Of a DNA stretch of 16,472 bases, positions 7,398 through 14,313 are shown one piece after another. A program made the translations under genes and the position numbers. The notes beneath the pieces were generated by a model, which saw only the letters and a program-made list of their open reading frames with translations, did not search any database and was not told the origin of the DNA. Position 1 is the first letter of the stretch; every line of letters begins with the position of its first letter. Origin of the DNA: JAUIHN01 sp964556075 (lineage in GTDB: Bacteria; Patescibacteriota; Saccharimonadia; Saccharimonadales; Saccharimonadaceae). The stretch lies in assembly GCA_964556075.1 (NCBI GenBank), contig CAZKUV010000015.1, positions 1 to 16,472 of the forward strand. Reading direction: 5' to 3'.

Positions 7398-7415
7398 GAC
7401 AAAGGAGAGACAGAG

Positions 7416-8609
7416 GTGAGAGTGTCAGTAAAAGGAGTTGCAAGTATTGTAAGTCGGGTCACGACGGTGGCCGTGATTGGGGCGCTTCTACTCCCGATGG
7501 CGATGGCGGCGGCGCAAGCTGGCGGCATTGGCGGTCGAGTGGCCAATCCTGATCCAGATAACCCGCGAAGTCGCTCCATTTTCATTTATACTCTAAAGCA
7601 AGGCGAAGAGAAGCAGGATCAGCTACTTGTTAAAAACGATACCGACAAAGAGCAGACCATACGTATCGGTTCGGTTGACGGCGTTGTCACGAACGTAGGA
7701 GATTACACCTGTCGCGAAGAGCTGGAACCGGTCGAGAGGAGCGGCGGTTGGGTGACATTATCTAAGCGGGAAGTAACACTGGCGCCGGGCGAAGAAGAGC
7801 TGGTGGATTTCGTCGTCAAGGTGCCTGACAACGCTGATGTCGGCGAACATAACAGCTGTTTGACGATGCAAGCGGTCGACGAGGGCGAAGAGGTCGCGTC
7901 TGGTGTCAGGCTGCACACCCGTTCGGCTATCCGTATGTCGATTACCATTCCGGGAGACCTCGTACGCGACATCTCGATAACTGAGTTTACGGTTTCACAC
8001 GCAGAAAGTAGACAGGACTACACCTTGACTGTGACAAATAAAGGCAACGTTTCCGCTGACATCGAAATGGGCGTTACAGTCATGTCATGGCTCGGCAACG
8101 AAGTTGCCAGTGACAAGCGGAGCCACCCGCTAGTACCAGGTAACAGTATGACAAAGCAGTTTACGACCGAACTCCGTCCAATGTTCGGAGGATGGTACAC
8201 GGCGACGCCGGTACTGAGGTATGACACTCGGCTTGGCGCGTTCGGCACGGAAAATCCTGATGCCGAATACGAGATTCATGAAGGCGAGCCAATCGAAATG
8301 TTCTTCTGGCCGACGGCCGAAGGCTGGGCGGTTATCGCGGCTGTCCTAGCGATTTTCGCCACGGTGCTCGGTGTTGCCATAGCTCGTCTCAGAGGCATGC
8401 GACGACTGAAGGCGTCAGCGTCGACCTATACCGTGAAGGAAGGGGATACCATTGGGTCGTTGGCTGAAAGCTCGAAGGTGACCTGGAAGGAACTCGCGAA
8501 GTTAAATAACCTATCCGCGCCGTACACGCTGAGCGTCGGACAGAAGATTCTCTTACCGAACCACAAGAAACCGACTGCGAAAACCTCCAAGCCTTCGATG
8601 AAGGATTAA
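7416..8609 (+). CDS. DUF916-like (WxL-interacting) membrane protein with C-terminal LysM
   Basis: This protein has 397 residues from GTG 7416, chosen because AAAGGAG (7401-7407) lies eight bases upstream; a TTG nine codons earlier has no ribosome site. It has a signal peptide at about 1-34 (LLLPMAMAAAQA). Two beta-sandwich regions follow. The first (about 45-170) holds SIFIYTLKQGEEKQDQLLVK, LAPGEEELVDFVVKVP and a cysteine pair C99/C148, as in DUF916-type WxL-interacting proteins. The second (about 180-290) holds DYTLTVTNKGNVSADIE. A membrane segment at about 303-323 is followed by basic RLRGMRRLK, then a complete LysM (about 337-382: YTVKEGDTIGSLAES ... WKELAKLNNL ... LSVGQKILLP) and a Lys-rich tail. 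The charge pattern places the LysM in the cytoplasm. The probable role is to bind WxL-like modules at the membrane or wall. Confidence 0.8.
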   Translation: MRVSVKGVASIVSRVTTVAVIGALLLPMAMAAAQAGGIGGRVANPDPDNPRSRSIFIYTLKQGEEKQDQLLVKNDTDKEQTIRIGSVDGVVTNVGDYTCREELEPVERSGGWVTLSKREVTLAPGEEELVDFVVKVPDNADVGEHNSCLTMQAVDEGEEVASGVRLHTRSAIRMSITIPGDLVRDISITEFTVSHAESRQDYTLTVTNKGNVSADIEMGVTVMSWLGNEVASDKRSHPLVPGNSMTKQFTTELRPMFGGWYTATPVLRYDTRLGAFGTENPDAEYEIHEGEPIEMFFWPTAEGWAVIAAVLAIFATVLGVAIARLRGMRRLKASASTYTVKEGDTIGSLAESSKVTWKELAKLNNLSAPYTLSVGQKILLPNHKKPTAKTSKPSMKD

Positions 8610-8610
8610 T

Positions 8611-9342
8611 ATGCGCGGGTGGGTGCCAGGGAGCGTCTATCGACTGAGTCTCGCGGCTGCGCTAGTCGCAGCGCTGGTTGTCGCGTCGCCCACAAGCGCC
8701 CAAGTAAGCACGCTCGAGCAGATAGTGCATGAGCCGGATTGTACGATTCCGTCGGACTGCGATATGACTTCGCCGGTTATTTCTCAGGCAGTGAAGCACG
8801 GCAACAAACCGATTATTACCGGCACCTACGACGCGGCATTCAGTAAAGTATTACGGGTTAGTTTTGGCGGCGTGCTCTACACGCTTGGCGTTGACCCTGA
8901 GCTCGCGGTAGAAAACGGGGTATGGGTGCTCAGTCTGGCGTCGCTGAGCAGCCCGCTTCCTGCCGGTATGTATGAACTCATAGTTGAAACCGAAGGGTAC
9001 GACGGAAGAATTAGTCGCGTCGAAACCGTCGTCGTCCTCACGCCGCTTGAGCAGAGCGACGGTCCGGAAACCCCGATTTGGAAGCCAATCCAAAGTGTCA
9101 GTCAGGGAGGGGGACTAGATAGACAGACTCCATCAGGCGGAGGCGACGAGCGTACTCCGGATGAGCAGCCGGGTACCGATGAGGCCACGGTCACGCCGGA
9201 GGAACAAACGCAGGACATTCCCCGACCGATGACCCCGGAAGAGGTTCGTAAGAAGCTTCCAATCTGGCCGTATATCCTCGTTTTGTCCGCCACCGCGTTC
9301 GTTGGGGCGACCGGACTGATGCTCGTCAGGCGAAAAAAATAA
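8611..9342 (+). CDS. Ig-like single-pass surface protein, Pro/Thr/Glu stalk
   Basis: This 243-residue protein starts one base after the previous stop (TAA-T-ATG), so it is co-expressed with the DUF916-like gene. It has a signal peptide at 1-30 (ending SPTSA). A short N-terminal segment contains two close cysteines (CTIPSDC, 44-50). An Ig-like beta domain at about 54-143 includes KPIITGTYDAAF, VLRVSFGGVLYTLG and LPAGMYELIVETEGYDG. A stalk rich in P, T, E, D and G follows (145-215). A membrane helix at about 218-239 ends in RRKK. The C-terminus looks like a sorting signal, but LPIWP is not an LPXTG-type motif and the helix follows it directly, so I read it as a plain membrane anchor. Context suggests an accessory or anchoring subunit of the WxL-like surface complex. 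No specific family was recognised. Confidence 0.75.
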   Translation: MRGWVPGSVYRLSLAAALVAALVVASPTSAQVSTLEQIVHEPDCTIPSDCDMTSPVISQAVKHGNKPIITGTYDAAFSKVLRVSFGGVLYTLGVDPELAVENGVWVLSLASLSSPLPAGMYELIVETEGYDGRISRVETVVVLTPLEQSDGPETPIWKPIQSVSQGGGLDRQTPSGGGDERTPDEQPGTDEATVTPEEQTQDIPRPMTPEEVRKKLPIWPYILVLSATAFVGATGLMLVRRKK

Positions 9343-9359
9343 ATGCGGACCGAGCAGGG

Positions 9360-9370
9360 TGTGGTATACT
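9360..9370 (+). promoter_or_regulatory. Extended -10 promoter for the ileS leader
   Basis: TGTGG-TATACT matches the TRTGn extended -10 with a 5/6 hexamer. The -35 region, just past the preceding stop codon, is poor. The predicted start near 9377 places the T-box Stem I right at the 5' end of the transcript. Confidence 0.65.
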
Positions 9371-9381
9371 GCTACGTGAAA

Positions 9382-9536
9382 GACGTTTGAGTGGTTATCA
9401 GCCACGAGTCAGTGGGAAGAAAGGGGAGGAACCTGAGTAGACCCCACCGTGCGCGCTCGCGATAGAAGCGGAAAACAAGAGCTAAGAATCCCTTCTTAGA
9501 AACTGGATGGTACCGCCCCCTAATCGGGGTTCCAGT
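9382..9536 (+). promoter_or_regulatory. Isoleucine T-box riboswitch with ultrashort Stem I
   Basis: A T-box leader senses uncharged tRNA to control an aminoacyl-tRNA synthetase gene. Stem I is tiny: GTGGT (9391-9395) pairs with GCCAC (9401-9405), leaving the loop UAUCA. That loop presents AUC (9397-9399), an Ile codon followed by a purine. Below it, GA/GA (9389-9390 with 9406-9407) and GAC/GUC (9382-9384 with 9408-9410) look like a kink-turn. A Stem II region pairs GUGGG (9412-9416) with CCCAC (9443-9447). Stem III is CTAAGAA-TCCC-TTCTTAG (9482-9499). The T-arm has ACTGGA (9502-9507) pairing with TCCAGT (9531-9536), a 7-base bulge TGGTACC (9508-9514) that carries the UGGN tRNA-acceptor contact, and CCCC/GGGG (9516-9519 with 9526-9529). 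ileS follows. Confidence 0.9.
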
Positions 9537-9555
9537 GGCGAAGATGGGATTTTTT
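9487..9555 (+). terminator. T-box-associated intrinsic terminator
   Basis: AATCCC (9487-9492) pairs with GGGATT (9546-9551). After one U/U mismatch, TTCTT (9493-9497, starting from 9494) pairs with AAGA (9541-9544). The helix runs directly into TTTTTT (9550-9555). It uses the loop and 3' arm of Stem III, so forming it dissolves Stem III. I see no sequence in the leader that would mask the ileS ribosome site, which favours transcriptional over translational control. Confidence 0.6.
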
Positions 9556-9634
9556 GTTTGGAAACCGCTACGCGATCCATTCAAACTACCGCGAGAGTCG
9601 CGGAAAAAAGAAGCTAAGATAATCGGAGGTGAGC

Positions 9635-12487
9635 ATGAAATTCAGGCATGGAACACGCAGACGAGCGCTCGAATACGAGAAAGATTGGGTGAAGCGCTGG
9701 AAAGAGGACAAGACGTTTGAGAAATCTATCGAGCGGCGTCCTGAGGATAACCGGTATGTCTTTTATGATGGTCCGCCGTTCATTTCCGGTGTGCCTCATC
9801 ACGGTACGTTGCTGAGCTCGATTGTCAAAGACGCGGTGCCTCGGTACCAGACTATGAAAGGAAAGCGGGTCGAACGTGTATGGGGGTGGGACGCTCACGG
9901 TTTGCCCGCCGAGCGGTACACCGAGAAGAAACTCGGAATTCACTCGCGTCAGGAGGTGCTTGAGTACGGGCTGGAGAAGTATATCAACGCTACTCGAAAG
10001 AATATGCTTGAGACGTCGAGCGCCTGGGAGGATGTTATCGATCGCATCGGTCGCTGGGTAGATTTCAAGGGCGCCTACAAAACCATGGACAAGGATTACA
10101 TGGAATCGATTGGGTGGGCGTTCAAGACGCTCTATGAGAAAGGTAAGATTTACGAAGGCGAAAAGGTGCTCATGTACTGTACGACCGACGGTACGCCGCT
10201 ATCTAAGGCGGAAGTTACCATGGACGCCGGCGCCTACCAGGATGTGACCGATCCGAGCGTTTACGTCAAGTTTGAACTCGAGGATGGTCGTACGCTGCTA
10301 GCTTGGACGACCACGCCATGGACACTGCCGGCCAATACCGCCGTCGCTGTCGGCGCGGATATTGACTATGCCGAGGTGAGGGTCGGAGACGAGCAATTTA
10401 TTCTCGCGAAAGAGCTCGTCGAGAAGGTCCTCACAGACGAAAAGCGCCAACCGCTGGACTACGACGTTGTTTCGGAAATGAAAGGAAGTGAGCTAGTCGG
10501 ACTCTCGTACCGTCCATTGTTTGCCGATCGCGGCGAAAACGCGCACAAGGTGTGGGCAGCTGACTATGTTAGTACCGAGGACGGTACCGGCATTGTTCAT
10601 CTCGCGCCGGTATACGGCGAAGAGGACTTTCAGCTCGCGAAGCAGGAAGGCTTTCCCGCCGTGCACACAATCGACCAGAACGGCTTCTTTACCGAAGGAG
10701 ACTGGAAGGGTGAGAATGTCTGGGATATTAACAAGCAGATCGCAAAAGACCTTAAAGAGCGCGGTGTCGTCTGGAAGATAGAGTATATTCGTCACAGCTA
10801 CCCGCACTGTCATAGGTGCGGCACGCGTCTGATGTACCGAGCGCACCCAAGCTGGTTCGTCGATATCGACGGTCAACGGGAGCTGATGCTCGAAAAGAAC
10901 GAGCCGATTAATTGGTTCCCAGCGCACCTTAAGCACGGTCGGTTCGCGAAGACGATCGAACAGGCGCCAGATTGGAACATTTCTAGGGACCGATTCTGGG
11001 CGACCGCGATGCCGGTCTGGAAGAGTAAGAGCGGCAAGATTAAGGTTATAGGCAGCTATGCCGAACTAAAAGAATTGTCTGGGGTTGAGCTTGAAGATTA
11101 TCACCGTCCGTGGATTGACGACGTGACGTTTACGATTGACGGGGAAGAGTATACTCGTATCGACAAAGTTATGGACAGTTGGTTCGAAGCCGGATCGATG
11201 CCGTTTGCGCAGTTCCATTATCCGTTTGAAAACAAAGAGAAGTTCGAACAGAACTTCCCGGGCGATTTCATCGTCGAATACATCGGACAAGTTCGCGCCT
11301 GGTTCTACTATATGCACGCCATGAGCGTGGCGCTATTTGGCGAAAATAGCTTTAAAAACGTCATTACCACCGGCAACGTTGCCGGTAATGACGGACGCAA
11401 GATGAGCAAGAGTTACGGCAACTACACCGATCCGAACGAGCTCATGGACAAGTTTAGCGCCGACTCGCTACGCTTCCTACTGTTATCGAGCCCGCTCCTT
11501 AACGGGGAGGACTTCTCGCTCCAGGACAAGGATGTCGGTGATGTCGCTCGTAAGCTCGGCATGATTTGGAACATGTACGACTTCTTTACGATGTACGCTG
11601 AAGTCGACGGGTGGGAATATGACGGCACGCTCAGCGATCCGCTTGAGTCCCTCACCAATCCGCTCGATATATGGATTGTCAGTCGCGTCCATCAGTTGGT
11701 CGCGGAGGTCGAGGAGCACATGGACGAGTACAATATTCCTGACGCGCTGAGTCCAGTGCTGCCATTCCTCGATGATGCCAGCAACTGGTACGTCCGCCGT
11801 TCGCGTCGTCGATTCTGGAAGAGCGAGGACGACTCGGACAAGAACGACGCGTATCGCACGCTGCACTACGTGTTAGTTCGTTTGGCCTACGTCCTTGCGC
11901 CGTTTACGCCGTTTCTCGCGGAGGAGCTATACCAGAATTTGACCGGTGATAATGAATCGATTCATCTGAAAGATTGGCTGCCGGCAGGCGGAGTCAACGA
12001 GACCGTGATGATCGAGATGGAAACGGTCCGCGACTATGTTAATCAGGGGCTAAGCCTCCGTGCCAAGGCGGGGCTCAAGGTCCGTCAGCCCCTTGGGAGC
12101 GTGACGGTTCCTCGCATTGGCGACGCCGTGGACTTCGCGGACATTCTCGCAGAAGAATTGAATGTTAAAGAAGTGAAAGTCGGGGACAGAGTCGAACTCG
12201 ACGAGACGATAACCCCGGAACTTCGGCGCGAAGGATTGATGCGAGAGGTTATTCGTCATGTCCAGGCGGCGCGCAAAAAAGCCGGGCTTAACGTCGATGA
12301 CCGCATTTTGCTGAAACTCGCGACCGAAGACGAGGAGCTCGGGCAAGCCATGAGCGAGCACAAAGAAACGATTCAGCACGAAACGCTTGCCGAAACTGCC
12401 TCAGAGAGTGATACGCTAGAATATGTAGAAACCGTAAAGGTAGAAGGCAAGGGACTGACAGTTTCCTTGGCTAAGAAGGAGGGGTAA
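9635..12487 (+). CDS. ileS: Isoleucyl-tRNA synthetase, type 2 (eukaryote-like)
   Basis: This 950-residue class Ia synthetase attaches isoleucine to tRNA-Ile. I chose ATG 9635 because CGGAGG (9624-9629) is five bases upstream; GTG 9629 overlaps that site. The type-2 N-terminus FYDGPPFISGVPHHGTLLSS contains the HIGH-equivalent at 55-58, but it reads H-H-G-T where H-x-G-H is usual. Next come VERVWGWDAHGLPAE and the editing domain, with LLAWTTTPWTLPANTAVAVG and GTGIVHLAPVYGEEDF. C392/C395 (CHRC) is half of a zinc site. The KMSKS loop is at 589-593 (GRKMSKSYGN). The anticodon-binding helical domain includes DASNWYVRRSRRRFW, and a C-terminal domain follows. Specificity agrees with the AUC specifier in the leader. 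The stop overlaps the pspC start. Confidence 0.96.
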   Translation: MKFRHGTRRRALEYEKDWVKRWKEDKTFEKSIERRPEDNRYVFYDGPPFISGVPHHGTLLSSIVKDAVPRYQTMKGKRVERVWGWDAHGLPAERYTEKKLGIHSRQEVLEYGLEKYINATRKNMLETSSAWEDVIDRIGRWVDFKGAYKTMDKDYMESIGWAFKTLYEKGKIYEGEKVLMYCTTDGTPLSKAEVTMDAGAYQDVTDPSVYVKFELEDGRTLLAWTTTPWTLPANTAVAVGADIDYAEVRVGDEQFILAKELVEKVLTDEKRQPLDYDVVSEMKGSELVGLSYRPLFADRGENAHKVWAADYVSTEDGTGIVHLAPVYGEEDFQLAKQEGFPAVHTIDQNGFFTEGDWKGENVWDINKQIAKDLKERGVVWKIEYIRHSYPHCHRCGTRLMYRAHPSWFVDIDGQRELMLEKNEPINWFPAHLKHGRFAKTIEQAPDWNISRDRFWATAMPVWKSKSGKIKVIGSYAELKELSGVELEDYHRPWIDDVTFTIDGEEYTRIDKVMDSWFEAGSMPFAQFHYPFENKEKFEQNFPGDFIVEYIGQVRAWFYYMHAMSVALFGENSFKNVITTGNVAGNDGRKMSKSYGNYTDPNELMDKFSADSLRFLLLSSPLLNGEDFSLQDKDVGDVARKLGMIWNMYDFFTMYAEVDGWEYDGTLSDPLESLTNPLDIWIVSRVHQLVAEVEEHMDEYNIPDALSPVLPFLDDASNWYVRRSRRRFWKSEDDSDKNDAYRTLHYVLVRLAYVLAPFTPFLAEELYQNLTGDNESIHLKDWLPAGGVNETVMIEMETVRDYVNQGLSLRAKAGLKVRQPLGSVTVPRIGDAVDFADILAEELNVKEVKVGDRVELDETITPELRREGLMREVIRHVQAARKKAGLNVDDRILLKLATEDEELGQAMSEHKETIQHETLAETASESDTLEYVETVKVEGKGLTVSLAKKEG

Positions 12488-12693
12488 TGGCGGACACGAA
12501 AAAATTATATCGATCAAAAACCGACAGAAGAATCGCTGGAGTCTGCGGCGGACTTGGCGACTACACGGGAATCGACTCGAATGTCTGGCGAATTATCTTT
12601 CTGCTTCTGCTGCTTCCAGGCGGCGTTCCAGGCTTCTTGGTATACATTCTCATCTGGATTTTGGTGCCGGAAGAGGGCGGGAAGGAATCATAA
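12487..12693 (+). CDS. PspC-domain small membrane protein
   Basis: This 68-residue protein starts on the A of the ileS TAA stop (TAATG), so the two are translationally coupled; AAGGAGGGG at the end of ileS supplies the ribosome site. It has the full PspC layout: KKLYRSKTDRRIAGVCGGLG, then DYTGIDSNVWRIIF, a membrane segment rich in L, and a second hydrophobic segment LVYILIWILVPEE. In phage-shock systems PspC is a membrane sensor and partner of PspB/PspA. Stand-alone PspC proteins like this one are widespread in Gram-positives and CPR bacteria and their role is less clear. The link with ileS is probably transcriptional convenience rather than function. Confidence 0.92.
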   Translation: MADTKKLYRSKTDRRIAGVCGGLGDYTGIDSNVWRIIFLLLLLPGGVPGFLVYILIWILVPEEGGKES

Positions 12694-12832
12694 CGAGGCG
12701 AAAATAACAACGTCTTTTAGATCGAATGTGTCTCAAATTCCCAGAGGTAACACAAGAATTCAGTAATTCCAGGGTTTGAAACGGTAGAATTCGTATGTTA
12801 CGGTCGATGTATAGGCTAATCACAAACGATAA

Positions 12833-12847
12833 GCGCCGTTTCGGTGC
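12833..12847 (+). promoter_or_regulatory. Leader hairpin upstream of the sortase-substrate gene
   Basis: GCGCCG-TTT-CGGTGC forms a 6-bp stem (one G-U pair) eight bases before the GGA of the ribosome site at 12855-12857. It lies in the 172-base gap 12694-12865, which otherwise shows only two GAATTC palindromes and no convincing promoter or U-tract terminator. It may influence translation or mRNA stability. Confidence 0.4.
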
Positions 12848-12865
12848 AAAGAAAGGAATAAAAGT

Positions 12866-13585
12866 TTGGCAGCGCTACAATCAACTCAGACACTAACGCA
12901 AAAAATGAAAACAGGCTCGATTGCAGCCATCGCGGCAGTTATGATGGCTCTCGTGATGGCGCCGGTTACGCAGGCTATCGGTCCAGCGAGCGTTACTCCG
13001 CTTAAGGATTCAACAATCGAGCTGTCCGAAGGCGACTCGTTCGTCCTGACAATCAATGCTCCAACGGAAGCCGGCGAGACGCTCAAGGAGCTTGAAGTCG
13101 ATCATAGCTTTGGCGGAGATCCGAATCTCCCAGAATTTAGCGTTTACGCGGACGCGGCAGACCCATATAACAATCCCGATGAAGGCGAAGTTGGTCAGGA
13201 AGCAATTTTCGCTAGCTTCGGAGTTACGGTTACCTATGACGATGTCCTTCAGCAATGGACCATCGATTTCGGACCAACCGTTACAGAGTACATTATGGCT
13301 AACGGTGGCGACATAACGTTTTATCTGGTACTGTATGGCGAAGATGCCGACAGTAACCCGATTACATGGGGATCGATGAATCCGGCGACACCTGAGAATA
13401 GGTTCGCGTACACATTGGTTCCACCACAGGCGCCTGAGGACGAAGAGACGGAAGACGAGAATGCCCCAGGTGTGCCAAATACTAGTGTGACTGATGAACT
13501 GTCTCGTACTTTCCAAGTACTGTTGGTTGCAGGCGCACTTGCCGCTCTTGGCGCAGCCGCAGTCGCATATCGCCGCACTAGTTAA
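12866..13585 (+). CDS. Sortase-anchored surface protein (VPNTS sorting signal)
   Basis: This 239-residue exported protein starts at TTG 12866, chosen because GAAAGGA sits eight bases upstream; the ATG at 12905 has no ribosome site. A signal peptide covers about 1-38 (KMKTGS, hydrophobic core, ending VTQA). One acidic, beta-rich domain follows (about 42-185, including STIELSEGDSFVLTINAP and ITFYLVLYGEDADS), with no cysteine. An acidic stalk PEDEETEDENAPG precedes VPNTS (203-207), a hydrophobic helix (about 216-234) and the tail YRRTS. Motif, helix and basic tail form a C-terminal sorting signal, with VPNTS as an LPXTG variant. The sortase gene begins two bases after the stop, so this is probably its dedicated substrate. 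The domain itself is not recognised. Confidence 0.8.
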   Translation: MAALQSTQTLTQKMKTGSIAAIAAVMMALVMAPVTQAIGPASVTPLKDSTIELSEGDSFVLTINAPTEAGETLKELEVDHSFGGDPNLPEFSVYADAADPYNNPDEGEVGQEAIFASFGVTVTYDDVLQQWTIDFGPTVTEYIMANGGDITFYLVLYGEDADSNPITWGSMNPATPENRFAYTLVPPQAPEDEETEDENAPGVPNTSVTDELSRTFQVLLVAGALAALGAAAVAYRRTS

Positions 13586-13587
13586 GA

Positions 13588-14220
13588 ATGCGTATGCGAT
13601 CTCGTAAGAAGATCTTACAAAAAATAGGCGTAGTGGTCGTTGGCATAACGGCCGCTACGCTTATTTATATATGGCAAGGCACGCCGAATGCCGAGGCGCC
13701 TGGTACCGTCTATCACGAAACAGCGGAGGATTGGACTGATGATCTGGATTCCGACGAACTCCGAACTATCGAAGAGCAAATTCCTGTCCGGATGAAGATT
13801 GCGGCGATTAACGTAAACGCCCGAATTGTCCCGGTGGGTAAGGAACCGGACGGCGCGATGGCTGCTCCCCAGTCAGCATCGGACATTGGGTGGTACGAGA
13901 AGAGCGCTGTTCTTGGCTCAACTCGTCGTGCCATGCTGATGAACGGTCATTACGGGCTCGAATCGCCGGAGGTATTCCACCGCCTTGTTGAGCTTGAGGT
14001 CGGGGACGAAATTATCGTCGAAGGAGAGAAGGGAGACGAGGTTATTTTTCGGGTTAGCGAAACGGAACGCAAGCATCGTTTCGACGTGGATATGGAAAAA
14101 GCGTTTAATTACGCGCTGGGTCAGGAATCACTGTCAATCATTACGTGCATTGGAAAGTACGACTATAGCGCGCAGACGTATGATGATAGGTATATCGTGT
14201 ACGGACTACGGGTCAAATAA
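13588..14220 (+). CDS. Class E/F-like sortase
   Basis: This 210-residue membrane-anchored transpeptidase has one N-terminal membrane segment at about 12-29 after a basic RMRSRKK start, so the catalytic domain faces outward. PVRMKIAAINVNARIVPVG (66-84) is the usual sortase strand entry. MAAPQSASDIGWYEKSAVLG follows, then the catalytic His121 in NGHYG, Cys187 in IITCIGKYD, and Arg201 in DDRYIVYG; all three are present. The 'dGam..P....gWY' signature and compact size fit class E/F (actinobacterial-type) sortases rather than class A or B. It sits two bases after its likely substrate with no ribosome site of its own, which suggests translational coupling. It would cleave the VPNTS motif between T and S and join the substrate to a cell-wall or protein amine. 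Confidence 0.92.
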   Translation: MRMRSRKKILQKIGVVVVGITAATLIYIWQGTPNAEAPGTVYHETAEDWTDDLDSDELRTIEEQIPVRMKIAAINVNARIVPVGKEPDGAMAAPQSASDIGWYEKSAVLGSTRRAMLMNGHYGLESPEVFHRLVELEVGDEIIVEGEKGDEVIFRVSETERKHRFDVDMEKAFNYALGQESLSIITCIGKYDYSAQTYDDRYIVYGLRVK

Positions 14221-14232
14221 AACCATATAATC

Positions 14233-14261
14233 TTGACACCTAGTAAAACTTATGCTAATAT
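14233..14261 (+). promoter_or_regulatory. Near-consensus promoter for the small-protein operon
   Basis: TTGACA (14233-14238, 6/6), a 17-base spacer, TATGC extended -10 and TAATAT (14256-14261, 5/6) make this the strongest promoter in the window. The start is expected near 14268. The leader carries a 5-bp hairpin near its 5' end (ATTGC 14276-14280 with GCAAT 14287-14291) that could protect the mRNA. Confidence 0.88.
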
Positions 14262-14313
14262 GCATACTGAAAACAATTGCTTACGAGCAATCAAAACAAA
14301 AAGGATGCACACG

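Noticed and set aside
7389..7415. TTG 7389 as the start of the DUF916-like gene
   Set aside because: It lies in a hairpin with no ribosome site. GTG 7416 has AAAGGAG at ideal spacing and gives a cleaner signal peptide.
9259..9342. LPXTG-type sorting signal at the end of the Ig-like protein (LPIWP)
   Set aside because: The motif lacks the T/G positions and abuts the helix, so a plain membrane anchor is the simpler reading.
9589..9603. Hairpin CCGCG-AGAGT-CGCGG followed by an A-run as a terminator
   Set aside because: The A-run on this strand gives no U-tract, and on the other strand the U-tract would precede the stem. At most it is a leader structure before ileS.
9629..9634. GTG 9629 as the ileS start
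   Set aside because: It overlaps the ribosome site GGAGG; ATG 9635 is correctly spaced.
9544..9720. Open frame starting ATG 9544 between the T-box and ileS, a possible leader peptide
   Set aside because: It has no ribosome site, begins inside the terminator arm, and runs out of frame far into ileS. The T-box explains the region.
14233..14313. Longer 85-aa version of the 58-aa protein starting at 14233
   Set aside because: The first codons are the promoter itself, and transcription would start downstream of them.
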